This document shows, piece after piece, positions 53,006-64,000 of a stretch of DNA of 64,000 nt (position 1 is the first letter of the stretch; each line of letters begins with the position of its first letter). Source of the DNA: Phallusia fumigata. Taxonomy: Eukaryota; Chordata; Ascidiacea; Phlebobranchia; Ascidiidae. A program made the position numbers and the translations under genes. The notes under the pieces were generated by a model that had not been told where the DNA came from, did no database searches, and saw only the letters and a list, made by a program, of their open reading frames with translations. The stretch lies in assembly GCA_008931825.1 (NCBI GenBank), contig QXVZ01032377.1, positions 1-64,000 of the forward strand, written 5' to 3'.

Positions 53006-56000
53006 TTATAAATTGGTAATCATGCTTATTCCACCGCTACGCAAATCGATGCGTGCCTTTGTTCCCGCTTGTGCAGTTCCTGGTAAAGTGTACGTACAAG
53101 GATCGTGATTGGAGCGATTACATTTTGCCTCTGCATCAACGCTTCTGGTGTCTAAAGGTGGTGTTAAATCGGTGTGTGAACTATTACTACGCTCCCGGCG
53201 TACATTATTCATCACGGTGAACTTTGAGTTGGCGACCCGCGGATCATTAGCAGGCACGGCAGACCAGCTTGCCACAGTGCCACATCCACTCACACAACCA
53301 CCTGTCGCTGTGTCTATTCCGTCAATGGACACATCGTCAAGTTCACGAGCCAGCGTGACTTGACCAGCAGCCCCTGAAGTCTGTGCTTCATTTTCTGAAA
53401 TTTCGTGTCTGTTGGCGGATACACCTATTATTAATTCCACTTCGCGATCATTTTCCGATGCGCAGTCCGATTCAGCTGATGCAGAGCTGGGTCTCGTCAG
53501 CTGACTGCTGCATGGACTCGATGACGCTTTTCCGCTGTTGGTTACAACCAATGACGTGTAGTGGGGTTTAGGAATGTCACTGGTGTGGCGGTGCGTTGCT
53601 AGTTGTTGAGCGGCCTGCTGAGAATCGGTGTCATAGCCTTGGTCGGTAGATAGAGGATCCGAATGTCTTCCACTTCGGTTGTAGTTGTCTACGCGGCGAC
53701 ATTCCACTGGTTCTGTGTTGAATCGAGGCATGGGGCAATACATAATTGGGTAATGTCCAGTTTGCGAAATTTTACGATTGCACAAGTTATCGGTTGAAGC
53801 TGATGATTGTTTGTAGTTGTTTTCCACATGTTGCATCCTAATGTCATTGTAGGAGCAATTGGAAATCGGCCTTCGTCTTCGCTCCCCCTCAACCATCACT
53901 TGATGCATCGTGACATCCTCGTAGCAATGTCTTTGTAGAAGTGCATTCGGATTCTGCTGTATAAAGTTTACAAGGTCAGATTGGTGATGCAATTACTACA
54001 AGGGATTTTAATGTCGGAGATTCTCTGGTAATTTAGTTAATTGATTTTGGGTGATGCAAAAATAAATACAAAAAGCTGTAAATTTTATTTCAAACGCACT
54101 GATGATTTTTTCCCCAAATGGTTGATATTAAAACAGTAACAAAGTTCTACCTGATTAGTGTTGTCAACTGCAGTAGCTGGGAGAAAAGGTCCCATGGTTT
54201 CGTAATGGTGTGGTGCGCGACCCGATTGGATTGTACCGTTCGGTAACATTCGGTTTGATGGAGGTGGAGGTGTCGGAAAGTGACAGCGATGTGCAGGAGT
54301 GTTCTTTTGTGAGCGATTATATGGATCATCGTGAAGGTGGTCATAACAACCCGACGAGGTACCAGAAATTTGCGTACATTGGCAGTAATGCTGTGTGGGT
54401 TCCTCGTACTGGTTGGTGGAACAATGATGCATATTTACGCCACTGACACAAACGTGGTCGAGAGTTTGCCTGCTGCTCTGCGTTGGATAATAATCGTTCC
54501 ACACTGCATGGCGGGGATGGCTGATGGTCGATGGAAGTTTGGGATCTGTTGGGTAAATTTGGTTCCGATTAGGGATTTTGTAATCAACGAGTAATTCTTA
54601 AAAACGTCACCACAGCGCAATAAACAAAAATGGCCGATTAAATTGACCGTTGGCTCACATACCAGTGTCGTCTGTTGATGCGATAAGACATTCACATTCG
54701 GAAAGGTTGCGACCGGCTCGCTCCCTACATGTGTTAAATCGATGAACCACAAGATCTGATGGGTTCCTCACAAAAGGTTCGTTCTCCATAATAGCCGCAG
54801 CCTTTGCAAGTCGTATAGATTGAGCGTTTGCGATAGGAACCATGGTCGTGGATGTGACAGGGTTTCCTTTGAACAACATGTGATTAATCGGCTTTATTCA
54901 TTACTTGTAGGTCGGTAAAGATGTTATCGTTGTTTGCTTACCTGATTGGTAATGGTAAATTGTGCGAGTCGTGCCGTCCAAACGCAAATTTGATCTAACT
55001 GTGTTGGTCTCGGCACAGTCGTAAGAATGGTCAAGCCCTGAAAACCGCCGGTTGTCATTTGGTTTTCTGCGGCTTGATATGCACTGGCTGTACATTTGTC
55101 GAACCTTGAAAAAAAAGTCTTTTGTTATTATCTAATGTTTTCAACCAGATATAGTAGTTAGCATTTTTGTTACCTCGGTCGGAATTAGACAATAAAAGAT
55201 GAAAGAAACGACTCCGTGTGCCGAACAAAAGATACAGAACAATGCAGCAGTATATTTGGGCGCCAGATTGCTGAACCACAGCACACCACAGCTCCACATG
55301 ACAATAAGTAGAAGCAGAAGAACTCCCATTCGCGCTGCGTGAGACCTGGCAACAAATTGGCCACGGTTTAGGCAAACAACAAAACATTCCCAGACAACTT
55401 GCCACGACATTGTTAGAGTTGTTAGGTTTTAAGCAATTGGGTATGCCGTATTCTACAACAGAAATTTGAAATGACTGAATATCAAAGCACTCAACACGTT
55501 TCTGGACATATACACGATCATGTTGTTTTTGTTCAAAACTCTAGTAGGGTTACAACGTCACGCACTCGCTCGACAAATGCTACATAACAGCCACTCTACA
55601 CTCCATTAAATCCATTAAAGCAGTCAGCTCTCTAGACAAAACAATGGGAGTCGGACAAGTGTCTTACAAAGCAAGGCACTTTTACCGTTCACCGCACTGG
55701 TTCTTTGCTGATTTGCTTCCACTCCTAAATTTTCAGAAACAAAGCCAACCTACCTTCCATTTCTTGACTTTCCGCTTCGATTTAGCTGAAAATTTTTCAT
55801 TTTTCGAAGGGAAGCCAACAGCAAAAATATGCACGTGCATATGGCAAAACAACACGGGACAATGATGCTCCAAACAAAACCATCGTCGTTTTTCAACCAA
55901 CAACTAAAANTGCAGTGGCTGTTTTAGTGCCATCCATGCGGCGCTGACGTTTTGCGACAGGAGTATGCTGCTGCACTTTATTATGGTGTTAGTGAGTGTG

Positions 56001-59000
56001 GCCGCGTTTCTTGGTTCGGTCTCTCCAGCCTTTAAAAGTTCTTTAAAAGGTGCCAAATTATTGTAATGTCGAGTTCGGTAGTTTGAGATCTAGGTTGTCA
56101 GTGACTTACCAATAAGGGCTTCAATGATTTTAGCAATGTCCCAGCTCGTCAACGCAGTTTGTTTTTGGAGCAAATCGACCAAGAGTTTAGAACTGAGGTC
56201 ACCAACGCTCATAGTTCCAACGTTGATCTTAACAAAATATTTTGACACAGTCAAAAAAACCCTCAAAGCCGACATATTCCGGTCGACGTGCGTCTACCAT
56301 AAACCTGTACCAACACAGCACAATAAAGTCGCCATTTACCTCCTCGATAAAATCCTTTATCCAGCGCGACGCGCATTGTGTCAGATCTGGCTCGTGAGTG
56401 GTCCAACTTGGATTAGATGAATTTCCCGCGCACATCCAGTTTGCATGCCCACCACCGATGCCTGTCAGTTTAAAAATTGATATTGATCTGTTTTAAATGC
56501 AGTCTGTTCTGTGCGTCTGATAGTCAATGTCATCAATAATGTATAAACTGGGCGTACAGTGGCCGCAGCGTCGCAGGGACAGTTAAACTTGATTTGCGAA
56601 ACCAACCTGGACAAGCCAAGAATGCCATTGTTCCGTACAGCGTGTCTTTCCAAATCAGGCCGCTTGCTTCCTGTGAACGGCAATACTTCAATTGTTGTGT
56701 TGGTGTTGACGTAGAAGATGACGTATCGATACGTCCTGGCGTTTCTGAAATCAGATATCAAAAGGCCAATAAGTTCATGTTCACTGAACAAACTGGATCA
56801 GGCATACCACCAACCTGTAGACTCAGTATAGGGTTTTGTTGTCGTTGTTGGTTGATGAGGTTTAGCAATTATTGTTGAAGTTGTTGTTGTGGGTGCAACT
56901 GTGGTTGTTTCAACATTCGCCGATGCAAATTCGATTTGATAGTTGATGGCGGTTTTCGATTCCCAAATGTAGAGTAACTGGTCCTTTGGATTGTAATCAA
57001 TTGACGACGCTGCAGTCGTTATACCCGGGACAGCGATGTTTATCTGTGGGCGAAAAGGTAATTTACGTGACCTATTTGCCGAGAGCGGCCGTTTTAATGA
57101 TAGTCCCACGTCCACCGCACAGCAGCCGGAAATGCAGTAAATACAGAGTCTACTGGAAGTCTGACGGCCTACTTTGAAATCAGTCGGCAAATGGGCAACG
57201 CATTATGTGTCGCAAATTAACCACTAAAGCTCTTTTGTCATAAAAACCCACCGCTGCGCAAACAACTGGATAGCAACCGACTTGACCAAATGTTAATAAG
57301 AAGGAGACCAACCAACCTCTTTTCCAACCTTGGACGTTGTATTGAACATGTAATCAATGGTAAGAGTGTCATAATTGACAACGTAGAGCACACCACATAC
57401 AATAAACGAGTTTAGAGCCGATAGTTTTGAATAGGGCGTTGTCCAAGTGTTGAGAATGTTAAGTGATTCCCGTTCCAGGCTGTTGAATAACAAGTCATTA
57501 ATTAGGCTCTTGTAACCTTACATCGTCACACAGTGTGTGTTTTAATTGAGTTGAAGATCATTATTGGCCAAGTACCTGGACACAACGATGTTTCCATTGT
57601 TCGCCTCAGTGGCGTAAATCACCCAAAGTCCACTTTCGTCCACAGCCAAATCGATATCAGTGTCCATGTTCACGCCATATGGAGATGTATTGTGGTAATT
57701 AGCGTTCGGAATTTCTTTCTCGGCCTGTACTTGTGCTTCTCGGAGATCGAATCGGACGACGTTGCGCGATCTTTCCTGCAAAAAATACGCGGTGTCTGTT
57801 TACAGTAACTGTTCGCCGTTTTGACCAAATACCGCATTGCCTTACCTTGTTGTAATAGATGCTTCCATCATACACGACAAATCCAGTCCCATCGACGCGG
57901 TCTGGTATGCGATGAAAAGTGGTCGCGTTGTTTGCTGTCAGGGCGCTTGTTGTTGCGTATTCATATAACTGTGGGGGGGCATACGGCTTCCAACCCATGA
58001 AAAATATTCTGTCGCAAAGATGATTGATTAAACCCAGCTTAAGACAATTCATAATGCTGGGCGGTAGAACTTACTTCTGAGTTTGTTGAAAGGGATCACG
58101 CGCCCAAGCACCGTTTGTATTTTTTGCCGTTTTTGAGGAAAAGTGCTCCGTTACCTGTTGTACAGCACCTGGACAGGTGGACGCTGAAAAGATAAACACG
58201 CAAATTACATAAAGATTGCCGCCTTTCTATTCACAGGAAAGTGTACGGGTGAGTTACCCCAGTCGTTGGAGAATTGGCAGGATGGGCAAACAATTAAAGT
58301 ATCGGATTTCTACAGCGATACAAACTTGCGCTCAATTTTACGTGGTTTCGACAACGAAATCTCGAACTGAGATCGACATTCACTAGAAAAACTCGACGTG
58401 TAAAAATGTACTGGCAATTTCTAAAGGTGGTGGAGCAGCAAGCAATTTTACGGCGATAAACCAGTTTGATCCGCAGCCATTCGAGCGAAAATTTTCTGAT
58501 CGTCACAACTACAAATTATCCGCCAGTGAATAGACCGAAATCGTAGGTGGTGTACAAAAGCCCTGTATGACAAATGCGGAAACTAATCCACGATATACAG
58601 ACCAAATCTTTGCAGTGCACTTAAATTTGTTCGGCTTCGGGAAAGTTTAAACAACGGGATTAGTTCAAATTCCATGTAAACTTTGCATGGCACAATGCTC
58701 TCTTGTAAAAATTATTCTGCTTGTACTATAAGCGTATAAACGAAGGACATGAAATATGCAGCAACGGACTTTGAAAGAAGTATAAAGAAGCCTCGCTAGT
58801 GCCACTTCTCAAGCGTGCGAATCGCCCATGTGACAAGTAGACCACAAACACTGTCTAGGAGAAGTTCATTCAAGCGATACACAACAAATTCCACCCGTTT
58901 GCCACCAGACATAGCTCTCTCGTTACGCCATAGTTAGCACCAATTCTAATTGTCGATTTGGCCTGACAATCTTCGGTATTGTCGAGTAACATCAAATTTT

Positions 59001-60133
59001 ATTTCAATGTCGAGTTACAAAGCGTGACGTCACGCCGTGGAAACCTAGCGAATTAGTTGGGTTTGGGTAACCGATAATGAATATGTTCACAACACGTCAC
59101 ATCATATCCAGATGTCGCCAAACGTTTGATACTGAAGTAAGTTTTGTCCTGTTATGAAGCTACTCACCGAAAGCTACACATTTCCACATGACTTGGACAT
59201 ACTTGGCAGTTCCCGGACAAGGGTCGGGAAACGTTGAAGGGCCAACTCTGAACGTACATTCACTTTTACCGTCGCATCTGCACGCAAAAACAACAAGGAA
59301 TTAGCGCCCACCACAATCAACACAAATTATAACAACACCTTCGCAGATTTTTTTGTCTTACATTTTAGAGACAATGTCAGTTTGTTTGTGAAGCCCACAG
59401 CCAACATTGTTTGCATTTTCGTTTTGGGAGATGCAAAGGCGATCGTCATTTCTTCCATATACTGCCATTTTCAGTTGAATCAAGTCGTTTCCCGGGCATC
59501 GTAAAGTCATCTCCTCGTTTTCGCATGCTGTTTTTGCTGTAGTTGAATAAACCATTTGTTATCGAGTACAGGACATTTGCTGTAGCGTCTAATCTTAGTG
59601 GGTACATTCTGTCAGGTTTTAATAGGAAGTCTTTAAATTGACCTCGAGTTAAGTAGTGGACCTAACTAACTTGTAAGTTCGCGTTTAATAAAATTCGTTG
59701 GGTCAATCTGGCGGAAAAATCGATATAAGTGCTAATCTGAAACAGACTTGCTTTCCACGCAAGGAAGTAATTACAGCACTTAACGAAGTTTTGTCGCAGT
59801 GTGAGTTTAAGACTTCGAATGCAGTTGCCATTTTTCGCATACTCTAAGGACGCCGAAAAAATGTTACCACTATTGCTGAACCACACATGAAAAGAACAAT
59901 GAAATTTGCTTGACAAACATACTACTCAGTTTGCTTTACCTGCTTATAATAAGCTACTTGACCTAAAATACTCGACATAATCCTTATTCTAATACACAAT
60001 AATCGACACGCAGTGCCAAACGTTGACGACAATGTAGTGTATTGGGTACCAGCACCCTTTAAGACAGGCCGCAATGTTCAGGTTTACCTTTCACAGCAAT
60101 CGTCGGCATCAGCAGTAAAATGTAAATCCACAT
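53006..60133 (-). CDS. ADGRL: Latrophilin-type adhesion GPCR (ADGRL), interrupted by an assembly gap
   Basis: Neuronal-type adhesion GPCR. Signal peptide [16 protein letters not shown]; galactose-binding (SUEL) lectin about 20-110 ([29 protein letters not shown]); olfactomedin domain about 113-375 ([38 protein letters not shown]); Thr/Pro linker; HormR about 418-480 ([18 protein letters not shown]); start of GAIN to 55911. An N at 55910 then hides the rest of GAIN, the GPS and TM1-4. After it come TM5 ([20 protein letters not shown]), TM6-7 ([36 protein letters not shown]) and a cytoplasmic tail of about 570 residues ending MITNL, a class I PDZ ligand. Exons: 60088-60133, 59362-59536, 59168-59277, 58075-58183, 57846-58008, 57576-57775, 57317-57479, 56815-57043, 56607-56744, 56340-56461, 56110-56227, 55911-56040, gap, 55754-55909, 55174-55345, 54942-55104, 54663-54866, 54151-54545, 53006-53956. 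Confidence 0.94.
55910..55910. other. Collapsed assembly gap of unknown size inside the latrophilin gene
   Basis: A single N. The flanks do not repeat each other. Left and right code for non-adjacent parts of one receptor (TM5 and early GAIN), so several exons are missing from the assembly here. Confidence 0.85.
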
Positions 60134-63126
60134 ATTTGCTTGAAATTCCACAAAGTGCGGCATGTCTTTGTACTCGACAATATGTGGAAATGTCAATCCT
60201 TGCCAGCAGACACACAGTAGCAATGTCTGACTGGTCTTCACCCTTTCTTTGTCAGTCTTTAACTCCTTGTATCAAATCAAATTTTCCTTCATATCCAGGT
60301 GAAGTTCGGGTTAAATCACCACACCGATATCGCACTTTTCACCTTTCGCTTTTAAATCTATACACTGCAAAAAATGATGAACAAAGATTAGCTATACATG
60401 CCATGTTACTTGACGAGACTACCACTCACACAACTTCCATACACAGCTTTCTTTGAGCGATGCATTCAGTTGAAGTCAAATTTAACTTCTGCACTGTTTC
60501 TTTCAAACTCATTTAGTGTCAGCGAAGGCCACCAACCAGGACATAACAGCGGTAGGACGCCGCAGTGCCCCGAGGATTTTACGGGACGCGAAGAAATGCC
60601 TTTTTTCTTCAGCTAACGGCGTGGAGTCTGTTGCCCGCCAACGATACAGCCGATAAGTCGGGTTCCTTGTAAAGCAAACAAAATGGTGACAAAAAGCATT
60701 GTCGCGTAAAGAAGTCGAGTACGGTCATTTGTTGCAATTGTCACTGAAGCGTTGAATTTTTTTCACAGGTTGCACTATTGTATTGTCACTAATAATGGGA
60801 AATGCTGTCGGAATGCTGATGATAACAAAGTCTACAGGAAGGCTTGTTACACTTCCGAAACGATTTTGCGCAATGAATGCAACACAATCGTGCCTGGTAA
60901 CACAACAATACACATTTTTACAAAATGAAATTGCCTTCTTTAATAACATTGTGTAAGGTACTAGCACCCTACAGCCTATCATACACACTCAACAAAGGTT
61001 TGCATTACTGATTCGAAGGTATTGCACTGTGCAAGAAGAATTCATGCTAAATTATAATTCCTGTTGAGGTAATAAGCACAGCGTTTTATTAACCCCCAGG
61101 CATTTTACTAACCCCATTAATAATTTACCAAACAGGCATGTATGATAGTGCATAACGCAGGAACAACGCCTGAATGGAACATAAAACACANCGGAATGCT
61201 GATAACAACAAAGTCTGCAGGAAGGCTTGTTACACTTCCGAAACGATTTTGCGCAATGACTGCAACGCAATCGTGCCTGGTAAACACAACAGTACACATT
61301 TTTACAAAATGAAATTGCCTTCTTTAATAACAATGTGTAAGGTACTAACACCCTACAGCCTATCATACCACACTCAACAAAGGTTTGCATTACTGATTCG
61401 AAGGTCTTGCACAGTGCAAGAAGAATTCATGCTAAATTATAATTCCTGTTGAGGCAATAAGCACAGCGTTTTATTAACCCCCAGGCATTTTACTAACCCC
61501 ATTAATAATTTACCAAACAGGCATGTATGATAGTGCATAACGCAGGAACAACGCCTGAATGGAACATAAAACAAATTTTACTACAAAGTTACACAGACGT
61601 TATACTTCTTAACGATGGCGTCCAAATTTGAATTTCAGCGATTAAAAGTGGCGTCCAAACTTCCTATTCAGCAGTCAGTAACGATGGTTTTCGCCTGATT
61701 TAAAGATTACACTGCACAAAACACACGGATAAAAGAGAGAACGAATGACAGTCGATTATCTTGTCGACCGTCTGTCTGTGCCCCATATTCCACTGCTAAA
61801 ACCACGCAAAAGACAAAACCTTTACGTGAGAGCTTCTGTTTGCTTTAGTTACACGCTGTGCAGACATAAAGCACACATATCACTTGCTGTGAAGATTTAC
61901 ACGGACCAAGCTCAAACAATCATAAGTGAAAAGCAGTTGGCAGAGATCATCAAGTTTACTTGCACTTTTTATCGAAACTGTATTGATCGTCTTTGGCTGC
62001 TGTGTTTGATTATTAACTTGTGCGTGAAATGACACCGAGGTGTTAATAATCAAGTTGAAACTCAGCGGCCCTAAATGTAACTGCTGTTTGTAAATGACAA
62101 CCACCATCTCAATGCAAAACTTTTAAATTCCTCGTGGGGTTAAACTAATTTGTTGTTTCTGTTATCCGGGGATTATAGGCTCCCGGTTTGACTTTAGTCA
62201 TGTTCTCATGGTGCCATTCGAAGGCGGGGCAAAATGCCCAACATGTTGTAGGCCACCGCAGAAAACTTTAAAAAGCTCTGAATACACAACGTTACATTTT
62301 CTTAATGTGTACCAAGATATCAGGAATAGAACCAAAAAAAACTGACTTAAAGTATTACTTAATCAAGGGATTAATTTTGGAGTGTAATCACGTGTCGACA
62401 GTCATGGTGAATTTAAGCTCAAACCCTTCTCACAACATTCGATTGTTTATACAATGGCATTCGGTGCGTCAGTGTAGACAGTGAGTCACTCATGACTACA
62501 GGGTGTCTTCTCTGGTACGCTGCATTACAAGGAGTGACTACAAATCAAATTTGTAAAGAACGGTCGTAAAATCGCGGCGAGAACCAGACATACCTGCGGG
62601 CTATTCGGAAGCTTTATAATTTTAGTACCAACCCAAACGCTGATGTTTGATAAGGTGGATCTAAGCAAAATACCATATATATGTGCCTGATAGGCCGATT
62701 GCATAAATACACGGTCAGTGACTTGTGATGAAGTCATTTGTAACGTTTACAGCCATAAACAAACCACCCGCGCTCTACGGAAACCGAACTGCGAAGGGTT
62801 GTACAAACACGGTTAGTCTGTGCGCGCGCTTGTGAATATCGTAAAAAATCTTGCCTGGAGGTGCTTAGCAACGACTCAACCTTATGTTGTTCCTACCCAT
62901 CAACAATATCTTGAAACTTGACATACTTCGAATGGCCTCTAATTGGAAAGAAGCAAATATGAATGAAGAGACTAACGAAGTACACTTCAGTGGGCGAATA
63001 GTTCCTGCTTTTTGTCAATGGGCTTTGTTTTCTTAGCGCTCTGAAATTGCGTTACAGTATCGGAGACACAAGGGTACTTTAACACTGAAGTGCTCAAACT
63101 GCAGCGATTTTAAACAGAAGTTGTAG
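60134..63126. other. Upstream region of latrophilin; no gene recognised
   Basis: Open frames at 60013-60456, 61745-62032 and 62525-62737 have no domains or splice context. Contains the contig-join duplication at 60809-61572. Confidence 0.45.
60809..61572. repeat. False tandem duplication of about 380 bp (N at 61191)
   Basis: 60809-61188 and 61192-61572 are near-identical with a few substitutions and small indels. The N falls at the boundary, as at 2594 and 9365. Confidence 0.85.
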
Positions 63127-63411
63127 ATGGATCGAGAACTCTTCGAAATTACTCCATATTATTCATGTTTTGAAGTGAAAACGATCTCCAAAACTTTAGT
63201 CATGTACTTGCCGGTTGTAGCACCCACTGATCCACAGGGGCGATCCACTTGTCATGTGCTTTTAATCAGAACAAATGATATATGGGTGATGGAGTCCAGA
63301 CCAGGCGGTAAAGATACGACCCAGTTCTATCAGATACGCGGAACCATTGGATCTGTTGGGCTTTCAACAGCAAATTATTCAAAGTCTAATCGGATTCGCA
63401 TGCGATAATGT
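63127..63411 (+). CDS. Hypothetical small protein or single exon, 94 codons
   Basis: ATG-started open frame with balanced composition for such AT-rich DNA (begins MDRELFEITPYYSCFEV, later WVMESRPGGKDTTQFYQIRG). No domain, signal peptide or family recognised, and no neighbouring exons found before the window ends. It may be one exon of a gene that continues past 64000, or chance. Confidence 0.3.
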
Positions 63412-64000
63412 TTAAGTGGGTGACGAATTATTCAATTTGTCCTATATAAGTCACACTTTTCACAAACCGAAAACTTGAGCTGAAAATATATACCTGTACG
63501 AAAAGCTAGAAATTAATGATCCTACCGGGAATGAATAGCATGAGTAAGAGGAGAAAAATGTTCCCTCGTGGGTTGGGTACAATGACCGATGTTTTTACAG
63601 CACATAAAATGGAGTAACTTTATAGCCGTGTCTCGAAGCCTATATTTGTTGATAAACACCCCACACTGTTACTGATGTACACGCATGGTGAAATAGCGAG
63701 TATGTCTCGTGATCTCAGCAATTTTCATTGCGTCCCGAATCATTGTTAATTTCATTGGCGACCGGGGAAAATGTGATTGTGGTAAGGTCTGGCACACGAC
63801 GGTGTAACGCTGTCTTAAAAACATCTCACCATCCGTGGTTCAAGCGTCATCTAAACGAATTTGGGGTGCCATCATGCCTTGTAACAGATGGGCTTGTGTA
63901 AAAGCGGCTAAAATCTCGCGAAAGCAGTTCAATCGCAGCCCCTGTAAAAGAACCCGGAACTGGATAGGCTTTTTGTGAACAGAAGGTGCCGCCGCTTCAA
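63412..64000. other. End of window, nothing recognised
   Basis: No coding or repeat signal could be supported. Confidence 0.4.

Noticed and set aside
53109-53363. Plus-strand frames opposite the latrophilin tail
   Set aside because: Antisense of a long phased exon; no domain.
61745-62032. ATG-started plus-strand frame of 95 codons
   Set aside because: No domain, no signal, no splice context; composition looks random.

Overview
The window is eukaryotic, AT-rich and gene-dense. Its genes have many small exons with GT-AG introns, mostly 50 to 1000 bp long. The animal single-copy orthologues (MAST kinase, UHRF1, TOPORS, latrophilin) together with a two-domain cytokine receptor suggest an invertebrate chordate. 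A Ciona-like ascidian fits best. Several contig joins carry the same stretch twice at allele-like divergence with only one N between, so the source animal was very heterozygous; Ciona savignyi would fit, but this is inference.

Layout: 1-6894 (+) is the 3' part of a MAST Ser/Thr kinase, cut by the window edge inside the kinase domain. 8298-13443 (+) is a class I cytokine receptor with a two-FNIII ectodomain, a WSSPS box, one TM and a Box1-like motif. 15867-16199 (-) is a two-exon gene for a 65-residue secreted precursor that looks like an antimicrobial peptide. 20036-23960 (-) is a secreted NIDO plus sushi protein. 27865-36968 (-) is a complete UHRF1, head to head with TOPORS at 37615-43680 (+). 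44705-48147 (-) is a one-pass receptor with LDLa and TSP1 modules and a long cytoplasmic tail. 48862-52209 (-) is a secreted PAN-FN2-kringle-trypsin protease. 53006-60133 (-) is a latrophilin (ADGRL) whose GPS and first four TM helices are lost in an assembly gap written as one N. The last 4 kb hold nothing certain.

Functional themes: UHRF1 and TOPORS are nuclear RING E3 ligases that share a 646-bp promoter interval with a palindromic E2F site. The other secreted or surface genes (cytokine receptor, peptide, NIDO-CCP, LDLa/TSP1 receptor, kringle protease) are types common in body-fluid defence and signalling, though nothing shows that they act together.

Exon limits were worked out by eye from reading frame, splice dinucleotides and phase. 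In every gene all internal phases agree, which is the main support for the models. There is no transcript evidence.
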